Assembly: GCA_023091735.1 (NCBI GenBank)
Contig: JALKBU010000214.1
Coordinates: 1 to 60,181, forward strand
Origin: Trichomonas tenax
Taxonomy: Eukaryota > Parabasalia > Trichomonadida > Trichomonadidae
DNA length: 60,181 nucleotides
Direction of reading: 5' to 3'
Shown: positions 39,050 through 50,400 of the stretch, in pieces
Position numbering within the stretch: the first letter of the stretch is position 1
Layout: every line of letters begins with the position of its first letter
Notes under the pieces: generated by a model
What the model was told of the DNA's origin: nothing
Seen by the model: only the letters and a program-made list of their open reading frames with translations
Database searches by the model: none
Position numbers and translations under genes: made by a program

Positions 39050-39793
39050 TCACTGAGGAATACTCGAATTTTGGCTTACAAGAAGATTGTGATGTGCATG
39101 ATTGACAACATCATCCAAAAACAGAAGTGGCCAAGGGGAAGGACCTGAAGCTTTATCTTTGTCGATTTTATTTAGAACAATATTTGTCCAAACTTTAAAT
39201 GCTTCAGATGGTATTGTCTTTGTCACCTTTTCAACAAGTAAAACCCTAAACTGAAGTTCGTTTTGAATGAAGGATTCCGCAATTATCGATGCTGAAATTC
39301 CTGATACATAATTTGGCATTGGGAATGATTCAGTGTCTTCCCTTGGTATAGCATTTGTGAATTCGTAATATTTTGTAATTTCTTTTGAGTCTTGGCTATT
39401 TTCTTTGCTTAAAACGTCAAAAACATATATTTCTTTAGGTGCAACAGTCTGTAAGATTATATGAGCATATTCCTGATGATTGGCACGATAATTTGTGAAA
39501 TTAATTAAAGTAATATCTCCGCATTTGAAGACTTCATTTCGATAAGATTTGAGAAACATCAAAGAGCAATCAGCTCCATTTGCATATTCTACTGGATTCG
39601 ATATGTCACTGATATCAATAAGGAAGAAACCGACAGGATTCATTTCTTCTGTCAAAGCAGAAATCAAATTTGATGACTCAGGAGAAACAGCAAGAAAACA
39701 GACACTGCTTTGGCAAGGTTTCCCTACATATTTGATATTCTCGTAGATGTGATCTTCATTTGATATATCTAGAGCAGAAAAAGGTTGATTCAT
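39050..39793 (-). CDS. hypothetical protein, possibly proteasome assembly chaperone 1 (PAC1/PSMG1)-like
   Basis: This is a 247-residue soluble alpha/beta protein. I do not recognise it firmly. The C-terminal third (PNYVSGISASIIAESF, then FRVLLVEKVTKTIPSEAFKVW) lines up by eye with the end of human PSMG1, where a helix after PN.V..L.AA and a VEAFKP segment occur in the same order and spacing. The general ASNase-like fold of PAC1 would also fit the strand-rich middle. If correct it would help assemble the 20S alpha ring. The start is placed at the ATG at 39791-39793: TGTCATAA, an initiator, lies 9 bases upstream, inside a longer ORF that would begin at 39829. It shares a 120-base divergent promoter with the Tctex1 gene. 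Confidence 0.6.
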   Translation of the reverse strand: MNQPFSALDISNEDHIYENIKYVGKPCQSSVCFLAVSPESSNLISALTEEMNPVGFFLIDISDISNPVEYANGADCSLMFLKSYRNEVFKCGDITLINFTNYRANHQEYAHIILQTVAPKEIYVFDVLSKENSQDSKEITKYYEFTNAIPREDTESFPMPNYVSGISASIIAESFIQNELQFRVLLVEKVTKTIPSEAFKVWTNIVLNKIDKDKASGPSPWPLLFLDDVVNHAHHNLLVSQNSSIPQ

Positions 39794-39798
39794 AAATA

Positions 39799-39804
39799 TT
39801 ATGA
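39799..39804 (-). promoter_or_regulatory. initiator (Inr) of PAC1-like gene
   Basis: On the minus strand this reads TCATAA within TGTCATAATATTTATG, +1 at 39802, nine bases before the ATG at 39793. It decides between two in-frame starts. Confidence 0.55.
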
Positions 39805-39855
39805 CAGAAATCAATTTTGTAAACGTCAAAATTTGAATAGATTTGTCGTGTAAAA

Positions 39856-39866
39856 TTTACATGTCA
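39856..39866 (+). promoter_or_regulatory. TTTACATGTCA motif upstream of Tctex1 gene
   Basis: TTTACATGTCA with TTTGTC 14 bases before it (39842-39847). It ends 48 bases upstream of the ATG at 39914, nearly the same distance as in the 16610 gene (50 bases). Confidence 0.5.
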
Positions 39867-39913
39867 GACAATTTTGAAATATTGTAAATTACGTTATTTA
39901 TTATTTTAATCAA

Positions 39914-40273
39914 ATGAACGTTGCTACGGAAGAGCTCGCATTTGATAGCGAATATGTTAAATCAGTTGCCAAGGATGTATATTTTTATTTCTAACATCAG
40001 AGTATTGAAACAATCTTAAGAAATCAGAACTTTAAGCCACAAATGATAAATCAATGGTGCTCCTTCATTGTAGAAGACTGCACAAAGAGACTCTGCGCGC
40101 AGAACAAACCATTCAAGTACGTTTCAACATGCGTGATTATGCAGAAGACAGGTGCAGGCTTGCATTTAGCTGCATCTACATACTGGGACCAGACAACCGA
40201 CTCTTCTGTTACCGTTCGTTGGGAAAATACGACTATGTATGCTATTATTAGTGTTTACGGTGTCATGATATAA
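39914..40273 (+). CDS. Tctex1-type dynein light chain (DYNLT), two exons
   Basis: Exon 1 is 39914-39976 (21 codons), exon 2 is 40001-40273; together they encode 111 residues against 113 in human DYNLT1. Exon 2 carries the family signature: MINQWCSFIVEDC, NKPFKYVSTCVIMQKTGAGL and TVRWENTTMYAIISVYG, all very close to human. Exon 1 plus the start of exon 2 give VKSVAKD-SIETILRNQ, which aligns with VSNIVKEAIESAI of human, so both the junction and the start are supported by homology. Tctex1 chains dimerise and bind intermediate chains in cytoplasmic and axonemal dynein. Without splicing, translation would stop at the TAA inside the intron after 26 residues. The ORF open from 40043 alone is an N-terminally truncated reading of this gene. 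Confidence 0.9.
39977..40000 (+). other. 24-base spliceosomal intron
   Basis: It begins GTATAT and ends TTCTAACATCAG, so the branch-point sequence CTAAC and the AG acceptor are fused, as in trichomonad introns (ACTAACACACAG class). The remaining middle is a T-rich tract of only a few bases. It contains an in-frame TAA. Exact removal restores the Tctex1 reading frame and alignment. From memory, a class of introns of about 23-26 bases is known in T. vaginalis. Confidence 0.85.
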
Positions 40274-40624
40274 TCAATGAATAAATGTATTTATTTCCAA
40301 CTAAATGCTGTAACTATCTATAATCCATATAAATAGCATGCTCAAAATTTACATAATGGACAAGACATATAAATATAATCTCAAATTATTTTTATTCAAT
40401 TAATTTACAAGGCATATTATAATTATGGTCATAACGACTTCTTTTAAAATTAAATAGTTTGCAATATAATGTTCAACAAAAAACAAGATTCGATCAAAAA
40501 TATTATTAATAAATCGTTAATCAATTAATATCAAAAATAAGATTTGTGGATGAAAAACAGCAAATTTCATCAGATGTATTTGACGATAATGATCTTTTTT
40601 CAAAAAAAATATCATGCAGTTTAT
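40274..40624. other. convergent 3' intergenic region
   Basis: This 351-base AT-rich stretch separates the Tctex1 and eS26 genes, which converge here. I see no motif or RNA gene. Confidence 0.5.
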
Positions 40625-40978
40625 TTACTCTTGCCTACGCTGCTGAGCACGCTGCTCGGCCTTCTCCAATCTGAGCTTGAGGAAGAGTGGAACACGGTTG
40701 CGGCGAACGTTAACGTTACGTGGGCGGACAACGTGTCTGTGGACAGCGCAAGAGACGCAGAAGTACTGCTTCTGGTATGTCTTTGGAAGTTCGTAGCCCT
40801 GGTAGACGCATGCATCGGAAACATCCTTAGCGGATGAGGCCTCGACCATATTCTTGATGGCGAAACGTGTGATGGCCTTATCCTTTGGTGTCTGGCGGCC
40901 GCAGTTCATGCAGTTGACGCACTTTGTGTGGCCACGGTTCATCTTGGAACAGCCATGATTCCTTCTCTTGACTGGCAT
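40625..40978 (-). CDS. RPS26: ribosomal protein eS26
   Basis: This 117-residue small-subunit protein binds the 3' end of 18S rRNA near the mRNA exit. The start MPVKRRNHGCSKMNRGHTK matches the family (KKRRNNGRAKKGRGH), followed by CVNCMNCGRQTPKDKA, FAIKNMVEASSAKDVSDA and LPKTYQKQYFCVSCAVHRHVVR. The zinc-binding cysteines are Cys23, Cys26, Cys74 and Cys77. The ORF is open for 32 codons further upstream (to 41074), but that extension is unlike any eS26, so the ATG at 40976-40978 is right. CCTTT lies just before the ATG (CCGCCTTTCTAATG) in place of a TCAYW initiator; a CCTTT start-site motif has been described for some T. vaginalis genes as far as I recall. Codon use is biased like that of the giant coiled-coil gene. 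The stop reads TAAATAAA. Confidence 0.97.
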   Translation of the reverse strand: MPVKRRNHGCSKMNRGHTKCVNCMNCGRQTPKDKAITRFAIKNMVEASSAKDVSDACVYQGYELPKTYQKQYFCVSCAVHRHVVRPRNVNVRRNRVPLFLKLRLEKAEQRAQQRRQE

Positions 40979-41447
40979 TAGAAAGGCGGACCACACGTCA
41001 CTTTTCGGCTTTGGGCTCAATTTTACAAAACTGTCTTTATGCCATTTACGTGGCAAAATAATAAGGTTTGGCAAAAATATATCACACCTTAATTCTTTGT
41101 TATTCTTATAGATCTGGTAAATTTAAAGCTGCAGGTATGTAATCCTATGAAAAGCGGTACCTTTATACTCATATTTCCAAGCTTTCATTTTTGCAAATTA
41201 ATTGAAGATATTTTTCAAATGAAATATTTAAAACTGAGATTGAAACTTTGTCACTGCAATAATCATCCATATGTTGTAGTATATTAGAAAGGATTCAAGA
41301 AAAAATTGAGTGTGTATTCTTGTTTTAAATCTCTCTTCCATTCATAGTACTTCTTCCTGAACATATTGACAGAAATGCCTCTGGAGGATACTGGAATACA
41401 AAAATTAGAATGATTCATAAACAAAAAAAAAAACAAATTTTATAAAT
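40979..41447. other. intergenic region upstream of eS26
   Basis: This 469-base gap contains GTCACTTTT (about 40998-41006) and TTTACGTGGCA (41045-41055), both on the plus strand, meaning reversed relative to the eS26 gene they precede. The remainder is AT-rich 3' flank of dynein B. No further gene is seen. Confidence 0.5.
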
Positions 41448-44400
41448 TTAAACAAATTGTGATGCGACACGGCAATACAAAGCTGTGCCGAATCCTATGA
41501 GAGGATGCTTAACTTCCGTTTGTAGATCGAGCATCCATGCATAGTTTTCATTGTGGCCGTCAGAGATAAAGCCTTGTCTGAAGCCAAGTTGCTCAGCACC
41601 GGCGAACTTTAACAGTGGAACTTGTTGTCTATTCAAGAATGGCTTTTCAGCTGAATCGATTACAGTGCAGACGAGCTCCGGAACATGCTTAAATGGTGTC
41701 TTGAGTTCCTTATCTGCTTTGTCTATCTTTCCTTCTTCGATTGTTGCAAGTGATGCATAAAGCCTTGATAAGATGATAGAGTTTTCTCCAGCTGTTCCTC
41801 CGAATGAGAACTCATATGTGAGATTTCCTTGTGGAACATTCGTCTTGATTGCAACTTCAGCGAGGAATGCAGAAAGAAGATCTCTAATATCATCGACAAG
41901 AGAAACGTCGACTGTCTGTGGAATAACACCCTGTGACCATGCTGTAAGCAATGCATGTCTCTCGATGATATGTGTTGCAAATTTGTTGACTTGGTTGGTG
42001 ACATAATAGTTTGCAAAACGCTTCCACTCTTCTGGTGTTTGATTTGCAACGAGACAGAAAGCAATATCATCGTAAATTCCATCGTTGGCGAGCTTCTTCG
42101 ATCGCCTAAGTGAAAGCCTGATTTGGGCAAGAGAATTGTTCAACTTTTTGATCTCTCTCACCAAAAACTCGGTTCTGACTGTCCAGACTATTTCTGATGG
42201 ATACGGGCAGTCAGCAGGTAGAAGCATTTCGATGTTATCATACTTAGCAATGATGCTGTCTTTAGCAGTTGTCATAACTTTGTTGGCTGTGGTATTGAGA
42301 ATATCAATAAATGGTTTCGTGATGGACTGATTGACACTCCATTGAACAAGTGAGTGAGCGGCAATTGATGGTGCACCGAAGATCGATGGTGGACAATACA
42401 TTGGCAATTTGTGGATAACATTGGTATAATCGCTGAGCTGGATATCACCTGGCATTGCCCAAACGTCTTTCAATGCTGGATCTCGAGAAAGATTGAATCC
42501 ATCATTGATTGCACGGATATCAAACAAGAACGATGTCATCGACTTGCAGACCTCGTAATCAAGGGCATCCATGATTCCAGAATATAGGATTCTTGAAACT
42601 CTGTTTGCAGCAACGCCCATTGGGAGAACGTTGATATAGCTGTCACATATTTGGTGCATTTCCTTGATGATATCTCTAACTGCATTTTCTGGGAATCCGA
42701 GGCGTGTGATGTAGCCGAGGTTCGGTTGTAACTGGTTCCTGAACAATGCAATTGTTGCGTTAAGAAGAGACAAATATGAAAGTCGTTTGATGCCCTGTGG
42801 ATTCGATGAAGACATGATGTGGGATGAGTTGTTGCCGAAGAATTTGTGCATTGTGTTCTTGAGAGTGCAGCTATCATCAATAGTGTAGCGCTTGGCTCTG
42901 AGTAGTACAGATGCTGGAATATCATCAAGAGAAGATGCGATAACAATCAATCTGAAGTTTGTATTGATGCTTGATGTCATCATTGTTGTAAAGATATCAG
43001 TTATGAACTGCGAAGCAGCCTTGTTAGGACGTGTGTAGTGAAGAAGGACCCAGTTTGGTCTGTTCATCGATGTTGTGACAACCTTCTTAATATATTTGAT
43101 CTGCTCAGCATTGTCACTGAGTGAAAGTTCATCAAAGTTATCATGGCGGCACCTTGATGAAATAAACGGAAGAACAGAGCCCGTTGGATCATTATTTGGA
43201 TCTGCAATAATAACTGTCGGGACAGAGCCTTGATTAGAAACAATAGACTCAACTTGGAAGTGAGGAAGCAATGGATCGAAGCCTTCTCCATAAGTATTCC
43301 AAATGAATGCATGCATGTATGTAAATATACTGAGAATGTTTGTGAATTTGAGACCTTCGAAAGAACCTTCGTCTTTAGGATCATATCCATTGAAGTCAGC
43401 ATTATCGAATCTCTCTTTAGAAATGTGATCTATGATCGCTGTGAGATCGTCATCTGAAGCCTTTCCATCTGACTTGGACATCATGAAAGCAGAAACAAAC
43501 ATGAAGAAGTACATCTCACTAACTTTGATTGTCGGGAATATGAATGCGAATGTTGAGTTGATGATTGAATTTCTGAGGAACAAATGCTGATCGCTGCTTG
43601 GAACACCGGCGTGGAGACCACCTGTAACAAATGGTGCCGAGATGATCTTCGAATAGTTCTGGAATGAAGATCTTGCTGTTGGATTGATTGGAACGATGTA
43701 ACGTGTTAAAACACGCCAGAATATCTGACAGAGATTGATATGAGGCTTGAACAACTTAATGTTCTCACCAAGCTCTTTGAGGAGAGGCTTGAAGTCTGTA
43801 TTTCCTGCAATGCACTCGAAGTAGTTGTTCTTGCTCGTGATGATATCCTGAATGACATCTTTGTCAGCCAAGTAGTCGTATTTATCGTTCAGCTTTCTTG
43901 TGGCTGCAATATCTGAAAGCGTGTCTAAGACGTCGTTCTCGAACTTCTGGACAAGAGAGTGCTGACTGAGCTCCTTCTTCCTCATTTCCTGAACCTTTGG
44001 TGTGAGAGCTGGGAAGAAGAAATCGATGAACATGTTCGTGAACATTTCTTCTGTTGCTTCATCGCTTGTCGATGTGACATCAACTATTACAACTCTCGAC
44101 TTCAATGACTCTGGAAGATCCTTTACTGGCGTTGTTGTGACTAAAATAAGTTTGAACTTTGGATCCCATTGAACGACTTTAGAACCAATCTTGATTTCTC
44201 TTCCTGTTGATCTATCGCTTGTCAAAGAAACAATCATTGCCTGTTCAACACAGCTTGGAAGGTACTGTGTGTCTGTAACGAATAGAATCTTTCCATCGCT
44301 GAGTGCTGTTTGAACACTTGACTCGATTGAAGATGATGTTGCTGAGCAAACAATAATTCTCTTCGCCTTGATTGAGTCGGTGATGATTGTTTGAACAATG

Positions 44401-47400
44401 CCATCGGGATCAACGAGCAATGGAGATCTGATTGTTGTGAATAGATGCTGAACATCGGCCATAAGAGAGTTGCAAGGAACAGTTTCATAATGAACGATAT
44501 CATCAATTGTTGACAAAAGAATAAGTTTGTCATTGACGAACTTGATTGGATCTTCATATGAAACTGGAATCTTTGCATTGTTGAGAATCTTTGTGAGTTC
44601 ATTCATAGCCTGAAGTCTCTTCTCTCTGTTCAACACACCACAGAAGATGAGGTAGAATGAGAAAGCAAACGAATCGCCAAATATTTGCGATTTCTTGGTG
44701 CTGTATTTGTTGTTTGTCTCTTCCCATGTTCTCTGGAGTAAATCAACATCTTTGGATAAGCTGTCGATTCTCTCCTTTCGCTCTGTGATTACAGCGTAAT
44801 CTTTCTCCATTTTCTCTCTTGCCAAGTTTTGAGCTGCAACTTCTTGTTTCTCGTTGACGAGGCTTTCTTCAACTTGGTTAATTGATTGAATTTCTAAGTC
44901 CATCTCAGTAATGAACTCGTTCAGCATGATTGTATCTTCCTCGTAAGCCTTCTTCATCTTCATTAGATTGTCTTCGAGTATGGCAAGTCTTACACATGTG
45001 TCTGTCCAGTCGTAGATCCATCTGAGTTGAGGGCAGATGTTATCAAGATCGCGTGGATTGATGTTTGCTGTGTCAAGCATTGTTTTGACGTTTTGGACAA
45101 TCTTTGGTATTCCCAATTGCTCTTGAGCATTCTTTCTTAGAGATGAAGCGAAATTCTCGCTCTTCAAGGCCTGCATGCAGTTATCGAAATATGGCTTCGG
45201 TAATGACAAAAGAATTGCTAAAGCTTCGAACAATGTAACGATCTGTGGTTGCGGAGAACCGATAGTGATCAAGATTGTTTCTACTTCGTTCTTTGTCATT
45301 TGTTCAAGTGTAGAATAGCATTTCTCTGCCTCTGGCTTTAATGATGAATGCTGTTGTTCTAACTCGTTAAGTTTGTGGAGGGTCTGCTGAAGATTTGCTT
45401 CTTTATCTTTCTTATCTTCATCGAGTTTGATTCTTCTTGCTTCAATAGCTTCTTTTCTTGTGAGATATGACTGCTCCAATATATCGGTGTCAACACGAAG
45501 CTTTTGGATTCTTGGAACAATAACTTTCATTGCATTGTTAATGCTCTCACTATCAGATTTGATATCTTGAAGGAACTTGAGAGCAGATGCAATTGATTCA
45601 TGACGTGATTCGATGTCTTGGTAATCTCCTGTTACTGTCTTCTTGAATGTCGATAAGAAGTCTCTTAAGTGATTCGTTGTATAGGAAATGTTGAGCTTCT
45701 TTAACGAGTTCGATGTAGTCAAGAAGAGTTGTGAAGTAAGTTTTTTGTCTGGGGCAATTGCATCCGGAAGATCCCTCTTTTGGATGTAGTTTTCGATGAT
45801 GTTTGTTGATGTTATTTCTTCCTTGTCGAATGGCTTGATAACGTCGAATGTTGCCTCCAAGTTCGGGAAGTTTTCTGTACCGATAATCAAGTGTATTGAA
45901 GAACTCAAAACAAGTTGAATCTTCTGCATTGTCTGGCGCCTCATTTCTGGATTTGGATTTGTAACACTTGCAAAGTGTGTGTAAAGGTCTTCAAGCTGTT
46001 GATCGCTGAAGTATGGAACGAAATCGAAGCTTGTAGCGAAAGCTTTGATGATTCTCATTTCCAACTGATTGATATCTGACTCTCTGATGAAGATGTTTGT
46101 CTTCTTATGGTTGTTTATAGTGTTAGAAACAACATCGCGAATAATATCTGATATCGTGTCCATCCTTTCTTTGAGTGTGACAACGTCATCGAGATTTGAC
46201 GGTAATATTGTAACGAAGTCAGCTTCGTTTGTATTTGAGGCCAATAGAGTCAATGAGAATCTTCCGGAGCTTTCTGGACCTAAAACGACACCATTGTGGC
46301 CTGGAATGTTCATTGTGTTATTCAATATGAGCCATGTATGAAGAGAATAGTTATCAAGCTTGATATTGAGCTTCTGGATATTGTTTCCATTGAAAACAGA
46401 AACAGTGTAATCTAACTCTGTGATAATCTTCTCCTGAAGCTGGTGATCCCATGTAACTTTGAATGAAGAACCGTCATTCGGAAGCTCATATTTAGGAACA
46501 AGAATGATTCGTGGATCGAGGTACTGTTGGCATGTCTTGTATACTTCTTCTCTCTTGTAGAAGGATAAAACTTCTTCAGTGACAGAAGAAATCATAGATA
46601 ATGGATTAGAACTTGATGCAACAGTTAACAGTGATGATAACATTCCCATCATGATCTGCTTGGAGTTCTGCTTATCCGCAATAGCCGCCATCATTTGAGA
46701 GGCTCTAATTAACGACTGTGATATGTTAAGGTTTCCAAGCTTTGTAAGAGACTTCGTGAAGTAGTCGATAATGAATGTCGTCGTCTTCTGATCCATTCCA
46801 TATAATGTAAGGAGCTGCGATGAAATGTAAGAAGCACTGTTAACGCTGAGATTGTCAACTTGAACAGGAGAGAAGTTGCAAATGAAGTTTGTTGGCATTT
46901 CATAATAGTTATTAGTAGTGAGAACAACTCTGAAGTTTCTAAGTCTTGCAACTTCGTAAACCTTGTGATCTGTCTTCGAAAACAGAGGAATTTCCTTGGT
47001 ATCAATGATCTGCGAAATGAAGGAAATAAGCATTGTATCTTCTGGAGTGATGTTCTCGAAAACAAGAATGAATGTGATATTAGCGATTTCAGGCTGAACA
47101 GTTAAAGCTGTGAGAGCTGTGTGGTTCTTAATGTAAGCAGTGACGACTTCACCAGTAAGAACTGGAGTAACTCTGATATAAATAGAACGCTGAAGCATTC
47201 CTGATGTTCTGATTGCAGCTTTAACGAAAGATGTCTTTCCAGAACCTGCTGGACCGTGAACAATCAAATGCTTTCCAACCTTGAGATACAATTTAGCTAA
47301 GTTCAAATCATTAATCCAAGAGTATGGAATGACAATAACATTGTTGAGATTAATTGGTGGACTGTTAATGTTCTCGATAGCATAGACATGTTTATCTTCG

Positions 47401-50400
47401 GGATCTTTAACTGGAACAAGTTTGGAGTTCTCTGGTCTGAGTGCTTTGAGTGTTGGATTTGCAAACTCCTTCTCGAAGTCTGGATTTACCTTCATTCCTG
47501 ACCAGTCCTCTGGAGCATCAATAGATAGTGTGGATTTGATGAATCGCTCAATATTCGGATGCTGAGATGGATGGATGTATGAAGAAACGACAGTCATGAA
47601 TGACCATCCAAGAACCATATTGATGTTATCTTGGTTATCGCAATCCTTGGAATACTCAGACAATGCATATAATGAAAGTATTGCAGCATTGTTCGTGAGG
47701 TTGTTTGATAAAACAAGATTACCGCCAGGAATAGTAATTCTTGTTGAGGATGATGCGAAATTGTTCTCGAGAGAATAAAGCTTTGTGATGAATGATGGAA
47801 TATAATTGCAGAACGCTGTTCTTATTGCTTCCATCTTTGAAACATTAACGATTGTTGACAATGATTGCATTGCAAGAGAGAATGGAAGTAATGGATGCTC
47901 AAGTGCACAGTGATCAAATGATGCAAGTGCTTGAAGATTCTTCATCTGAACAATTCCTGCTCTGGAAACAATTGATGGAGTAATTCCAGCAAGGGATGAT
48001 GTTTCGATAATGAATTTGATGTTATGATTTGTTGGAACAGATGTGAATTTAACAAGGAACTTCATCAAGTGTCTGTTCAAATTGCCAACGAATCTGATGA
48101 CTTTATAGCAATTCTCTGTAATCTCAGTGAGCGTGTAATGTGTGGCTTGTGTTAAGCCAGCAATAACAGCGAAACCAGATTGTGGATCATCGATGCATTT
48201 TCCATAGATCGTTGAAGGAACATCGCTTTCGTGATAGATTGTTCTGTATATAAGTTTCTTGGCATTTTCGACTTTATCAAGAATTTCGTCTCTATTCAAA
48301 GCTCTCTGGAGAACCTGAACAGCAGTAGACTTTCCGCTGTTCTGAGGACCAACAATGATCGTAATCTGGTTGGAAACGAGTGATCTGTAGAGTGCCATTG
48401 TTTGAGAGACTAAATAATCTGTTGGGATATCTATTCCGAGAAGTTTGACTTCCTTTTCAACAATGCTTGCAAGAGCATCATCATTATCGAATGTCTTTAC
48501 CTTGCTGAGGAAGTCTGCATTGTTAGCAACAACTTGGAATCCAGCATTTATAATAGAAATGAGTTTGCTGTAGCTCTCTTTGTCAACGAATGGATGCATG
48601 AACCTGAAAGTGGAATAAGAAAGAGCAAGATCTTCTGTTTCGCATAACTGGATCTTCCTTGAAGCGAATCCAATGATTTTGCTGATGTAATTGAAATATG
48701 AGATCTTAATATTATTTGGAGCGAAGAACTGAATAATTGTTGAAATGACTGAGGATAATTTCTTTGCGAGATCATCAACTTCATGGAATCCACTTGCAAG
48801 AAGCTTAATTGAACAAACACGCTTATATTCAGGATCTCTGATAGCAACAGACCTGATAAATGCTCTCAATTGCTGTGGAATATTTGTGGAATTCTCATAG
48901 GAAGAATCTGATGTGAGGAATATTCTTGAGGATTTATTGAGATCAATGAAACGCTGGCATAATGTGATTCTTGAGTTTCCTGCTGCAATGGCGCTGGCAT
49001 GATTGCGAATTGTATCGTGAAGAACAGACAGAACGTGGTGTGGCATTGTATCGATCTCTGAAATGACACACCATGCTCCAGAAGCTGCTGTACCAATTGC
49101 TGCACGTCCGATAAGGATATCATTGTCTGTTGTTGATGGATAGAACACATAGAGATACTTACCGAAGTTTGCAGCGAGATGTCTAAGAATCTCTGTCTTT
49201 CCGCATGAGCCGTGACCGATGATGACTGGGATATATCCATTTGCAAGAGAATGAACGGTTGCATGAATTGCACTGTCAATGCTTGCAGAATGAATAACTC
49301 TTGGAACTTGGCCATAATATTCGTATTCATGGTCCCAACTCATACCAGCGAATTCAAGCTTAAGTGAAGCACTTGTGTTGGAATATACAAATCTAAGTGT
49401 CTGCTGCCATTCTGTTTGATTGATTCCGCCCTTCAGTGAAAGGAGGCTTTCGAAACGATCTCTAAATCCAAGAAGTGTTGTGAGCAATAATGATAACTTG
49501 TTCCTGACAATCGGACTAGAAATTGTGTTGTAAGCTGCAGCAGCATCTTCGATCCTTTGCTTTGTGATCTGTTTATACTCAACGGCTGCATCTTGGTTCG
49601 CTTCAAGAACTTTAACAATGTCACTGACTTCTCTGCAGAATGTAGCGTTAAGAACGATATATGAGATGTATGAAGGAAGGCTTGTGAACCACTCTGAAAG
49701 CTGAGGACCACCGCATGTGCCAATGTTGTTAGCAATAAGATCGTGGACTGTAGCTTTCATTGTGTCCAAAAGCTGCTTCATCCAGTTTTCTTGAGCCATA
49801 TTGCACGAAATGTGTCTCTGGAATGTGATTGTGCTTCCATCCTCACCAATTAAACCGTAGATCTTGAGTCTTTGGATATTATGATAGAAACTTGATTGAT
49901 CACTTCTTGCAGCTTCATTTTCATGAACATCGAGTTTTGCAACTCCCATGAACAGTTTGCATAATATTGGAGCGAGAACATCATAGCTGTTAGTGGATAA
50001 AAATGATAATGTGTCTTCGTTGCTCAAGAAGTATAATCGAGGCATAAGTGTGCGCTTTGTATCCAAGAATTTGCCGAGTGATGAAAGAACAGATTCAAGA
50101 GTCTGGTTCATCTCTTCAAGGACGCTCTGTAGCTGTGGATAGTTGCAAGCTGCAACAACACGTGTATCCTTAAGAGCATGTTTGCCAATTGGTATCCATT
50201 TCCTTTGAACTGAAATAATTCTATTATTCTGATGTGGAAGTGCTTGTCTTGTTTCTTCACTGGAGAAGAGTGATGACAATACGTTCCAGTTGCTTTGGAA
50301 AGCTGACCATGCCTCCAAAACATGCGAATGATATTCGAGTTCTGAAAGCTCTTTGATAATCTCCTCCTTGATTGTTCCAACGAATGGATTCAAGAACATT

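Noticed and set aside
40544..40837. 97-codon plus-strand ORF opposite eS26
   Set aside because: It is the antisense of a strongly conserved ribosomal protein gene and has no family resemblance of its own.
40979..41074. 32-codon upstream extension of the eS26 ORF
   Set aside because: The extension is not conserved in any eS26 I know. The family N-terminus begins exactly at the ATG at 40978.
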